This document shows positions 41,927 to 49,951 of a DNA stretch of 64,000 nucleotides, in pieces. The notes under the pieces were generated by a model. That model worked only from the letters and a program-made list of their open reading frames with translations, did no database searches and was not told the origin of the DNA. The DNA is from an uncultured Clostridia bacterium (lineage in GTDB: Bacteria > Bacillota > Clostridia > Lachnospirales > Anaerotignaceae), in contig CABSIK010000003.1 of assembly GCA_902477755.1 (NCBI GenBank), positions 62,001 through 126,000 on the forward strand. Reading direction: 5' to 3'. The number at the start of each line of letters is the position of its first letter. The stretch's first letter is position 1. Made by a program: the position numbers and the translations under genes.

Positions 41927-44353
41927 TCAGAAGGTTACGTTTTCGGACAATGTTGTCTGTCCATCCACTGTACCGGTGACAGTCCCGCTGCCGGTACCTG
42001 TTACGGCAATGCTAAAGGGGAAGTCAGACAGATTTCTGGTTTCGTCAATGACTGTTGTTGTTCCACTTGCATCGGTTTTCACAACTTTAACATGAACGGT
42101 GTCACCAGCGCCTTCTGGTGCTGTGATGGTGAAGTACTGGGTGCTGGTAGAATCAGCAGGTTCACCGCTGCCGCCTTCTCTGGGTGGTTCTTCTTCTTGA
42201 GGTTCTTCCTGAGGTTCTTCCTGCACTGGCGCACCTTTACTGATCGCCAAATTTACAATGCTGCCGCTGGGCACTTCAGAATTTGGTGTCAATGTCTGGG
42301 TAATGACTCTGCCTTCTGCCACAGTATCACTTTCCAGATAAGAAATCTTGCCAACTGTCAGACCTACAGCTTCCAGACTCTGTACAGCGCTGCTTTCTGT
42401 ATCACCCTGTACATCAGGCACCACTACGTTGCCGCCTTCTTCAGGCTTGCAGACAGTCAATGTGATATGGGTATTGGCATCAATCTTTGTTCCCTTTTCT
42501 GGATTCTGAGAAATAACATGACCAGGTTTTACATCTTCACTTTCTTCGTATACGATATCAGGTGAAGTGCCTACCAGTTTGATAATTGCCTCTTTTGCAT
42601 CTTTTTCAGATTTATTGAGCACGTCAGGCATTTCTTCTTCTGTCAAACCAAGGCTGACTTTGACACCGATTTTTGTATTACCTGCTACCATGGTTTCAGG
42701 GTCTACGTTCTGCCAGAAAATCTGACCTTCATCGTAATAATTGCTGTAGTCCTCGCCTTCTTTGACCAGTTTCAGACCCAGTTTTTCCGCTTCCGCTTCT
42801 GCTTCTTCGTAAGTCATACCGATAAACTGAGGTGTTTCGATATTCTTTTCTCCGCTGCCAAAGCCTTTGAAGCCACCCAGCACACGCAGTCCAACAGAAC
42901 TGATGATCACAATGAGCACAATGGCTGTAACGATAGCTGCCGCAATGACACGGCGTTCCGCCTTGCGATCCCGTTCATTGTCGTATTCTTCTTCTTTCCG
43001 AGGATTCCTGCGTTTTCGTTCAGGTCGTCTGCTTTTCTTCACTTCTTCCACCGCCATATATTCGCCTTCGTAATTATCATCTTTGGAAATTTTCAGGCGT
43101 TTGCCATATTTTTCGAAACTGACCAGAGGTGTATTCACATCGCCTTCTACTTCCGGTTCTTCCCCAGCAGGGGTTTCTTCATTCTTCTTGAAACGAATCA
43201 GATCAATTTCGTTTTCATCTGCTTTACGGGTAGCATCTTCTGCATTTTCCACAGCAGGCATACTTTCCCGAAAATGAGAACCGTTTTCTGCCCGTCTATG
43301 TACCAGAGGACTTTCTGCTGTAACCGCGTCATCTTCCATTTTACGGATTCTGGCACGTTCCGCTTCCGCTCTTTCCTGGGCTTCCCGCAGCTCCTTCGCC
43401 GCTTCTGCCCGTCTGCTCATACGGACGCCCGCAGCCGCTCCTGCCGCTGCACCTGCCGCACCAGCCGCTGCCATATGACTTCTTTCTTTGGCTTCTGCCT
43501 GCCGTTCCTGTTCCGCATGCATAGCCACTTCTGTTCTGGCACGCATCAAATCTGCCAGCATCAGATCAATGCTTGCATAGCGTTCATCGGCTTTTTTCAT
43601 AGTTGCCTTTTTGATGATGCCTTCCAAGGAAGGTGTGCAGTTGGGATTGTACTGACGGATGTCCGGCAGTTCCTCGTTGATATGCTTCAGAGCAATGGAA
43701 ACGGAATTGTTTCCCTGGAAAGGCAGCACACCTGTGATCATTTCAAACATGGTGATGCCCAAAGAGTAAATATCGCTCTTTTCATCCACATAGCCGCCTC
43801 TTGCCTGCTCAGGAGAAAAATAATGGACAGAGCCTGCCGCATTGGCTGTTGTTGTCATGGTTGTGGCACGGGCAGCACGGGCAATACCGAAGTCTGTTAC
43901 CTTTACCACGCCGTCTGTCCCCACCAGAATATTCTGGGGCTTGATGTCCCTATGTACGATATGTGCTTTATGTGCCTGAGAAAGGGCAGACGCAATCTGA
44001 ATGGCTACATTGATAGTAGAACGGGAATCGAAAGGCGCTTTCTTGCGAATGGCTGTCTTCAGCGTATCCCCATGGATGTATTCCATCACGATATAGTTGA
44101 TCTCCCCATCCTCGCCAACATCATACACACGGACAATATTGGGGTGAGAAAGTCTTGCGGCGGAGCATGCTTCCGAACGGAAACGCTCGATAAATTCCTC
44201 ATCTCCGATGAATTCTTCCCGCAAAACCTTGATGGTCACATAACGATCCAGTTTCTTGTCTTTGCCGCGGTAAACCACCGCCATGCCACCTGAACCGATT
44301 TTCTCGATGATTTCGTATCTGTCACCAAGGACAGAACCCGGATTCAATAACAT
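41927..44353 (-). CDS. prkC: PASTA-domain serine/threonine kinase (PrkC/PknB type)
   Basis: Membrane kinase of 808 residues that senses cell-wall fragments. Kinase motifs are GSGGMAVVYRG (about residues 20-30), the lysine in YVTIKVL, HRDIKPQNILV (about 135) and DFGIARA (about 155). After the kinase comes an Ala/Gly-rich and charged juxtamembrane region (about 275-470), a helix VTAIVLIVIISSVGL, and three PASTA domains. Unusually, a Pro/Glu-rich spacer (QEEPQEEPQEEE) leads to an extra beta-rich C-terminal domain of about 75 residues. It lies between prpC and rsgA, as in most Bacillota. Confidence 0.95.
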   Translation of the reverse strand: MLLNPGSVLGDRYEIIEKIGSGGMAVVYRGKDKKLDRYVTIKVLREEFIGDEEFIERFRSEACSAARLSHPNIVRVYDVGEDGEINYIVMEYIHGDTLKTAIRKKAPFDSRSTINVAIQIASALSQAHKAHIVHRDIKPQNILVGTDGVVKVTDFGIARAARATTMTTTANAAGSVHYFSPEQARGGYVDEKSDIYSLGITMFEMITGVLPFQGNNSVSIALKHINEELPDIRQYNPNCTPSLEGIIKKATMKKADERYASIDLMLADLMRARTEVAMHAEQERQAEAKERSHMAAAGAAGAAAGAAAGVRMSRRAEAAKELREAQERAEAERARIRKMEDDAVTAESPLVHRRAENGSHFRESMPAVENAEDATRKADENEIDLIRFKKNEETPAGEEPEVEGDVNTPLVSFEKYGKRLKISKDDNYEGEYMAVEEVKKSRRPERKRRNPRKEEEYDNERDRKAERRVIAAAIVTAIVLIVIISSVGLRVLGGFKGFGSGEKNIETPQFIGMTYEEAEAEAEKLGLKLVKEGEDYSNYYDEGQIFWQNVDPETMVAGNTKIGVKVSLGLTEEEMPDVLNKSEKDAKEAIIKLVGTSPDIVYEESEDVKPGHVISQNPEKGTKIDANTHITLTVCKPEEGGNVVVPDVQGDTESSAVQSLEAVGLTVGKISYLESDTVAEGRVITQTLTPNSEVPSGSIVNLAISKGAPVQEEPQEEPQEEEPPREGGSGEPADSTSTQYFTITAPEGAGDTVHVKVVKTDASGTTTVIDETRNLSDFPFSIAVTGTGSGTVTGTVDGQTTLSENVTF

Positions 44354-44366
44354 CAGTCGTTACCTC

Positions 44367-45089
44367 CTAAATTTCTATCAAAATGAGGGATATATTGTCA
44401 TAACCGCCTCGCAGATTTGCTGTTTCCACTAATTTTTCAGCTTTCCTTTTTACGGATTCTTTCTGCCGAAGCATCTGAGCCATCTCCTCATCAGAAAGCA
44501 TACCCGAAAGACCGTCTGTGCAGAGCAAGAGCAAATCCCCCTTTTCCACAGGCACAATGGTCATATCCGTTTCTACTGTGTCTTTGATACCGACAGCCCT
44601 TGTGATGATATTGCGCTTTGGATGCACTGCCGCTTCCTCTTTAGTGATGGTTCCCAGTTTCACCAGTTCCATCACATAAGAATGGTCAGTTGTCAAAGGA
44701 TTCAGAATCTCCTTCTGCATCAAATACGCCCGGCTGTCACCAACATGGGCTACATAGACTTTTCCGTTATCCACTACGGCTGCAACCATAGTGGTTCCCA
44801 TTTCCGCAAATTCCAGTGCGGAATTGGACTGATCGAATACGGATTTGTTTGCCGCCTGAAAAGCACCTGTAAGCAAATCCGGAATTTCCTGTATTTCTTT
44901 ATGTTCTGCCACATAGGCCACAAAAGCTTCAATGGCGCCGTTGCTTGCCACTTCGCCGGCATTGCATCCCCCCATACCGTCTGCGACGATATACAAATGC
45001 TGCAGCGGTGCGTCTTCTTCCGCTAAATAATAAGCATCTTCATTATTTTTGCGGCATCTTCCGATGTCGCTGATCCCGACTGCCTTCAC
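44367..45089 (-). CDS. prpC: PP2C-family protein phosphatase, partner of PrkC
   Basis: Mn-dependent Ser/Thr phosphatase of 240 residues that reverses PrkC phosphorylation. PP2C motifs are ISDIGRCRKNNEDA near the N terminus, VADGMGGCNAGEVAS (about residue 36), VAHVGDSRAYLM (about 113), LLCTDGLSGML (about 190) and GGYDNISLILIEI at the end. It starts at GTG, 9 bases after GGAGG. The gene is 13 bases before prkC, and rlmN is upstream. Confidence 0.95.
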   Translation of the reverse strand: MKAVGISDIGRCRKNNEDAYYLAEEDAPLQHLYIVADGMGGCNAGEVASNGAIEAFVAYVAEHKEIQEIPDLLTGAFQAANKSVFDQSNSALEFAEMGTTMVAAVVDNGKVYVAHVGDSRAYLMQKEILNPLTTDHSYVMELVKLGTITKEEAAVHPKRNIITRAVGIKDTVETDMTIVPVEKGDLLLLCTDGLSGMLSDEEMAQMLRQKESVKRKAEKLVETANLRGGYDNISLILIEI

Positions 45090-45135
45090 GTTTTTCCACC
45101 TCCTAAGGCTTTTTCCCCGTCTAAAGCCGTCTGAT

Positions 45136-46170
45136 TTACTTCTGCATATATTTTCTTCTCAGCTGTCCACATGCTGCGTCAATATCGCTGCCCAATCTTC
45201 TGCGGATAGTGGTTTCCACACCATTTTCCTGAAGCAAATGGGCAAAACGCTGCACGCGGTCTGTAGAACTTTTTGTAAAGTTTCTTTCTTTTACCGGATT
45301 CATGGGAATCAGGTTTACATGACAAAGGGTATGGCGCAGTTTATCCGCCAATTCTCTGGCGCAGGCATCGCTGTCGTTGACCCCCTGTATCATAGCATAC
45401 TCAAATGTGATGCGCCGTTTTGTATGGTTTGCGTAATCCACACATGCCCCAAGAAGTTTTTCCATGGGATTTGCTTTTGCAACAGGCATGATTTCTCTGC
45501 GGATTTCGTCGTTAGGCGCATGAAGGGAAACTGCAAGTGTAATCTGCAAGTTTTCCTCTGCCAGACGATACATTTTTTCAATGAGTCCGCAGGTGGAAAG
45601 GGTGATATGGCGCTGCCCCATATTCTGCCCTGCTGGGTCGTTGAGCAAATGAATGAACCGCAGTACGTTGTCATAGTTATCCAGCGGTTCGCCGCTTCCC
45701 ATAAGCACCACGCCGGAAATCCGCTGTCCCAAATCTTTCTGGATGGTGTAGACCTGAGAAAGCATTTCTGCCGGTGTCAGGCTTCTTTCTACGCCGTCCA
45801 ATGTAGAAGCGCAGAATTTGCAGCCCATACGGCATCCTGCCTGGGTGGAAACACAAACGGTATTGCCATAGTCATACTGCATCAAAACACTTTCGATGAT
45901 GGAGCCGTTTTCCAAAGCAAACAGGTATTTTCTGGTGCCATCTTCTTTGGAAAGGAGCCGTTCCACCATTTCCACGCCGCCGATTTTTGCTTCCTGTTCT
46001 AATCTTTCCCGCAGTTTCTGAGAAAGATTCGTCATTTCGGCAAAAGTATCCACCTGTTTTTGATGGAGCCAGTCAAAAATCTGTTTGGCACGGAATTTGG
46101 GTTCGCCCAATTCCCCCATGAACAGCTGCAGTTCTTCCAGCGTCATGGATTTCACATCTGTTTTTGCCAT
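45136..46170 (-). CDS. rlmN: Dual-specificity 23S rRNA/tRNA methyltransferase RlmN
   Basis: Radical SAM enzyme that adds a methyl group to C2 of A2503 in 23S rRNA and A37 of some tRNAs. The cluster-binding motif is CRMGCKFCAS (about residues 112-121), followed by LMGSGEPLDNYDNVLR (about 156) and the active-site cysteine in the C-terminal RRRLGSDIDAACGQLRRK. Length of 344 residues is typical. It begins 2 bases after rsmB. Confidence 0.97.
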   Translation of the reverse strand: MAKTDVKSMTLEELQLFMGELGEPKFRAKQIFDWLHQKQVDTFAEMTNLSQKLRERLEQEAKIGGVEMVERLLSKEDGTRKYLFALENGSIIESVLMQYDYGNTVCVSTQAGCRMGCKFCASTLDGVERSLTPAEMLSQVYTIQKDLGQRISGVVLMGSGEPLDNYDNVLRFIHLLNDPAGQNMGQRHITLSTCGLIEKMYRLAEENLQITLAVSLHAPNDEIRREIMPVAKANPMEKLLGACVDYANHTKRRITFEYAMIQGVNDSDACARELADKLRHTLCHVNLIPMNPVKERNFTKSSTDRVQRFAHLLQENGVETTIRRRLGSDIDAACGQLRRKYMQK

Positions 46171-46172
46171 AA

Positions 46173-47519
46173 TTACATTCCTTTCTTCCGCAGGCGAGCA
46201 ATGAAAAACCCGTCTGTATGATGGGACTGAGGGAAAAGGGTGATATAGCCTTTTTCACCTTCTGCTGCCAGAGATTCCGGCAAATATTGTCCCAAGTCTT
46301 CTAATCTATAGGATTCATGGTTCTGCAAAAACCATTCCACATTTTTTTCATTTTCTTTGCGGCTCAAAGTGCAAGTGCTGTAAACCAGCACACCGCCATC
46401 TTTGACGTATTTTGCCGCCTGTTCGAGGATCTGACGCTGAATGCCCACCAGAGCGTCAATTTCACTGCCGTCTTTTTTCAAACGGATGTCTGGTTTCTTC
46501 CGCAGAAGTCCCAAACCGGAACAAGGCACATCTGCCAGCACACGGTCATAAGCCCCAATGGCAGAAGCATCTTCCACAGAAGCATCTCTGACGGATGTTT
46601 TCACAATGGAAATGTCAAGACGCTGTGCGCCGTCAGCAATAAGTTCTGCTTTATGTTCATAAATATCACCGGCGTGGATTTCGCCGCTGTTTTCCATGCG
46701 TTCTGCCATGGTGAATGTTTTCCCACCGGGTGCCGCGCAAAGGTCTAAAATCTTTTCGCCTTTCTGTGGGTCTAATACTGCCACTGCTGTCTGAGAGCTT
46801 TCATCCTGCACATGGAACAGACCTTCCTGAAATTCTGCCAGTCGTCCCAAATCCGCCGTTCTGCTCAAATGCAGCGCATCTTTCCACAGGCTGCCCTGCC
46901 GTACAGTGACACCTTTCTCCTCCAGCTGTTTTGTCAGTGTTTCAGCGTCTGTTTTCAAAGTATTGACCCGAATGGTCACATCAGGGGCTTCGTTATCCGC
47001 CTGACAGAGTGCTTCTGTCTTTTCATAGCCGTAATATGCCACCCACATTTTCACCAGCCACAGGGGATGGGAATACACAACGCTGAGATATTCCGCCGTT
47101 CCTTTTTCCGGCAGTTTGATTTCAGCTTTTCCTCTGCCGATGGCACGAAGGACACCGTTGACAAAGCCGCTGAGGGATTTATAACCTCTCGCTGTTGCCA
47201 GCTTCACCGCTTCATTACAGGCTGCGTTATCCGGCACATCCATAAAAAGCATCTGGTACACCGCTGTACGCAGCACCGCCAGCAGCCAAGGTTTGATTTT
47301 ATTGAGTTTCGTATTGGAAAACTGGTCAATGACATAGTCCACATAGTAAATATTCCGCAGGGTACCATTGACAATTTCCGTCACAAAAGCCCTGTCCTGC
47401 TGGGACATGGCTCCATTTTGCCGCAGCAGACGCCGCAGCGCCGTATTATTATATGCGCCTTCTGCCAAAATCTGCACCATGGCTTCCGCCGCAACTTCTC
47501 TGGGATTGATTTGGATCAT
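46173..47519 (-). CDS. rsmB: 16S rRNA (cytosine 967-C5)-methyltransferase RsmB
   Basis: Has an N-terminal NusB-like domain (about residues 1-130) and a C-terminal SAM-dependent methylase. Motif I is LCAAPGGKTFTMAE (about 257), then DVPCSGLGLLRKKPD (about 325) and YSTCTLSRKENEKNV (about 375) carry the two catalytic cysteines. Length of 448 residues is usual. It is the first gene of the rsmB-rlmN-prpC-prkC-rsgA-rpe-thiN operon and has a strong promoter. Confidence 0.96.
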   Translation of the reverse strand: MIQINPREVAAEAMVQILAEGAYNNTALRRLLRQNGAMSQQDRAFVTEIVNGTLRNIYYVDYVIDQFSNTKLNKIKPWLLAVLRTAVYQMLFMDVPDNAACNEAVKLATARGYKSLSGFVNGVLRAIGRGKAEIKLPEKGTAEYLSVVYSHPLWLVKMWVAYYGYEKTEALCQADNEAPDVTIRVNTLKTDAETLTKQLEEKGVTVRQGSLWKDALHLSRTADLGRLAEFQEGLFHVQDESSQTAVAVLDPQKGEKILDLCAAPGGKTFTMAERMENSGEIHAGDIYEHKAELIADGAQRLDISIVKTSVRDASVEDASAIGAYDRVLADVPCSGLGLLRKKPDIRLKKDGSEIDALVGIQRQILEQAAKYVKDGGVLVYSTCTLSRKENEKNVEWFLQNHESYRLEDLGQYLPESLAAEGEKGYITLFPQSHHTDGFFIARLRKKGM

Positions 47520-47569
47520 TGCATTTCAAATTCCCTTCTGTCTTTTTTCCGTAGGTTTATCAACTTATT

Positions 47570-47598
47570 ATTATACGGGATTTTACGCCATACATCAA
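47570..47598 (-). promoter_or_regulatory. Sigma-A promoter of the rsmB-to-thiN operon
   Basis: TTGATG (47593-47598), 17 bases and a perfect TATAAT (47570-47575) on the minus strand, about 50 bases upstream of rsmB. Confidence 0.8.
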
Positions 47599-47648
47599 TA
47601 TTTTTCGCCATTTTTCACGGTTTGTGCCGAAAAAAGCCGTAAAAATAC

Positions 47649-47688
47649 AAAACGGATAAAACCCCATGACTTGGATTTTATCCGTTTT
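47649..47688 (-). terminator. Terminator after the YugP-like peptidase gene
   Basis: AAAACGGATAAAA pairs with TTTTATCCGTTTT (13 bases, perfect) around a 14-base loop, flanked by A and T runs. Confidence 0.85.
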
Positions 47689-47700
47689 TCTTATTTGTGA

Positions 47701-48405
47701 TTATTCGTCCCGTCTGTTGCCGAAGATTGCCAGCAAACGCAGCAATTCCACAATGGCTGCAAAGGCTGCTGCCACATAGGTCATGGCTGCCGCAGAAAGG
47801 ACTTTTCTTGCGCCGCCAATTTCATCAGCATCCAGAAAATACTGATCTTCCAGCATGTTAAGTGCTCTGGAAGAAGCGTTGAATTCCACAGGCAGTGTCA
47901 CTACAGTAAACAATACTGCCAGTGCATAAAACAAAATCCCCAGCATAATCAGTGTATTGGAGGAAGATCCCCCAAAGAGCAGACCAATGATGATCAAAGG
48001 CCATGCCAGTTTGGAACCCAGATTAGACAGGGGCACCAATGTACTGCGCAGCACCAGAAATACATAGCCTGTGTCATGCTGGATGGCGTGCCCTGTTTCA
48101 TGGGCAGCAATACCCAAAGCCGCTACACTTCTGCCGTCATAAACGCCGGAAGAAAGGCGCAGTGTCTTTGTTCTGGGGTCATAATGGTCTGTTAGATGAC
48201 CAGCCACACGCTCAATGCGTACATCATGGATGCCTGCCTGTATGAGCATCTGTGCCGCCACCTGCTCCCCTGTTAGCCCACGTCTGTTAGGTACACGGGA
48301 ATATTTGCTATATGTGGATGATACCTTTGCCTGTGCCATACCTGCAAAAATCACAGCAAGGATCATCAACAAAAAGGACTTCATATCATATCCGTAAAAA
48401 AACAT
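47701..48405 (-). CDS. YugP-like zinc metallopeptidase
   Basis: Membrane-associated metalloprotease of 234 residues. The zinc site HETGHAIQ (about residues 101-108) follows GIAAHE, and the flanking membrane helices (about 5-25, 135-170 and 195-225) match the YugP family. The middle DHYDPRTKTLRLSSGVYDG is another conserved part. The natural substrate is not known; relatives are often next to def, fmt and priA, as here. It follows fmt by 43 bases and is followed by a terminator. Confidence 0.9.
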   Translation of the reverse strand: MFFYGYDMKSFLLMILAVIFAGMAQAKVSSTYSKYSRVPNRRGLTGEQVAAQMLIQAGIHDVRIERVAGHLTDHYDPRTKTLRLSSGVYDGRSVAALGIAAHETGHAIQHDTGYVFLVLRSTLVPLSNLGSKLAWPLIIIGLLFGGSSSNTLIMLGILFYALAVLFTVVTLPVEFNASSRALNMLEDQYFLDADEIGGARKVLSAAAMTYVAAAFAAIVELLRLLAIFGNRRDE

Positions 48406-48448
48406 ATTTCGTGATTCCTCCTTTTTCAGTCATTGGATTTTCAAAACC

Positions 48449-49378
48449 TTACTGCAAAAGGATGCCCTCTTTTACGGCGTGTCCTCTCAGATATGCGTCT
48501 GTCATCATGCGTTTGCCGCCCCGTGCCTGCACTTCTGTGATCAGCAGACAACCGTCGCCGCATTTGACAACAAAGCCTTTTTTCGTCACAGCCACAATTT
48601 CCCCACAGGCTGCGTCATTGGCTTCAACATCAGAAAGGGTTGCGCCGAAAATCTTCAAAACCTCTTCCTCATAAATGGTATATGCCGCCGGAACTGGATT
48701 CAATCCACGAATGAGATTGATGATGTCCTGTCTGTTTTTGCTCCAGTCAATATGACCAGTTTCTTTTGTAATCATAGGTGCGTATGTTGCCGCATCATGA
48801 TCCTGCGGAATCCGTTCCAGCGTACCAGCTTCCAGCTGATCCAGTGTATCCAGCAGCAAATTTGCACCTGTCACTGCCATTTTGTCATGAATGGTGGCAA
48901 AGGTATCTTCGTCTGTGATTTCCACTTCCGCTTTCAACAGCATATCGCCGCTGTCCAGACCTTTTGCCATATACATGGTGGTGATGCCTGTGACCTTTTC
49001 GCCGTCAATGATAGACCACTGCATGGGCGCAGCGCCGCGGTACTTGGGCAGCAGGGAACCATGGACATTGATACAGCCATACTTAGGCATTTCCAGAATG
49101 GGTTCATTCAAAATCTGTCCAAAAGCTGTTACAGCAATCAAATCCGGTTCATAGGAACGAAGCTGTTCCACAAATTCCGGTTCTTTCACTTTTTCCGGCT
49201 GTAAAACAGGAATACCATGTTCCAGCGCACAAGCTTTTACCGGTGTAGGCACCATCTTTTTCCCTCTGCCCTTGGGCTTATCGGGCTGTGTCACCACCAG
49301 CACCACTTCATGTTTTGTCAGCAGTGCTTCCAAAGAAGGCACCGCAAAATCGGGAGTCCCCATAAAAATGACACGCAT
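48449..49378 (-). CDS. fmt: Methionyl-tRNA formyltransferase
   Basis: Formylates initiator Met-tRNA using 10-formyltetrahydrofolate. The N-terminal FMGTPDFAVPSLEALL, the catalytic region NVHGSLLPKYRGAAPMQW (about residues 105-122) with the Asn/His pair, and a C-terminal OB domain are present. Length of 309 residues is typical. It starts behind GGAGGAATTGCC, 12 bases after def. Confidence 0.97.
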   Translation of the reverse strand: MRVIFMGTPDFAVPSLEALLTKHEVVLVVTQPDKPKGRGKKMVPTPVKACALEHGIPVLQPEKVKEPEFVEQLRSYEPDLIAVTAFGQILNEPILEMPKYGCINVHGSLLPKYRGAAPMQWSIIDGEKVTGITTMYMAKGLDSGDMLLKAEVEITDEDTFATIHDKMAVTGANLLLDTLDQLEAGTLERIPQDHDAATYAPMITKETGHIDWSKNRQDIINLIRGLNPVPAAYTIYEEEVLKIFGATLSDVEANDAACGEIVAVTKKGFVVKCGDGCLLITEVQARGGKRMMTDAYLRGHAVKEGILLQ

Positions 49379-49390
49379 GGCAATTCCTCC

Positions 49391-49846
49391 TTATGCTTCG
49401 TCTTCGTCGGGCAGAGCCTTGTCAATATATAATACCCCATCCAGATGGTCTAATTCATGACACAGGGCAACGGCCATCAATTCTTCCCCTTCTACGATGA
49501 TTTTTTCACCGTCACGGTTCAGAGCTTCTACTTTTACATAAGCAGGACGATCCACGCGTGCGCTTGCGCCGGGAACGCTCAGGCAGCCTTCATAGTCAAT
49601 CTGAGAACCTGTTGCTTCTACGATAACAGGGTTGATCAGTTCCACCAGACCGTCACCGATGTCGATAACGACAATGCGTTTCAAAACGCCTACCTGAGGC
49701 GCAGCCAGACCAACGCCGTTTGCATCATACATGGTTTCTGCCATGTCATCCAGCAGTGTCAATGTATTGGGTGTGATTTCTTTGACGGGTTTGCAGATTT
49801 TGCGCAAAACCTCGTCTGTGCTGATTCTAATTTGTCTTTTTGCCAT
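49391..49846 (-). CDS. def: Peptide deformylase
   Basis: Fe/Zn enzyme that removes the N-formyl group from new proteins. All three motifs are intact: GVGLAAPQVG (about residues 45-54), EGCLSVPG (about 90-97) and HELDHLDGVLYID (about 132-144). At 151 residues it is a short, type I-like form. It is the first gene of def-fmt-yugP, with a promoter and a small leader hairpin. Confidence 0.97.
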   Translation of the reverse strand: MAKRQIRISTDEVLRKICKPVKEITPNTLTLLDDMAETMYDANGVGLAAPQVGVLKRIVVIDIGDGLVELINPVIVEATGSQIDYEGCLSVPGASARVDRPAYVKVEALNRDGEKIIVEGEELMAVALCHELDHLDGVLYIDKALPDEDEA

Positions 49847-49863
49847 TTTTTATCCTCCTAAAA

Positions 49864-49948
49864 GGCGCCTTGCGCCACCGATGTTCTATAGTTATCTGCG
49901 AAATGATTCGCATTAAAGTATTTTATCATATTTCCTACCAAGTTACAA
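49864..49948 (-). promoter_or_regulatory. Promoter and leader hairpin of the def operon
   Basis: TTGTAA (49943-49948), 17 bases and TAAAAT (49920-49925) on the minus strand form a promoter. In the leader, GGCGC-AAG-GCGCC (49864-49876) is followed by TTTT and then the ribosome binding site, so it is either a weak attenuator or a structure that shapes access to the start. Confidence 0.65.
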
Positions 49949-49951
49949 GAT

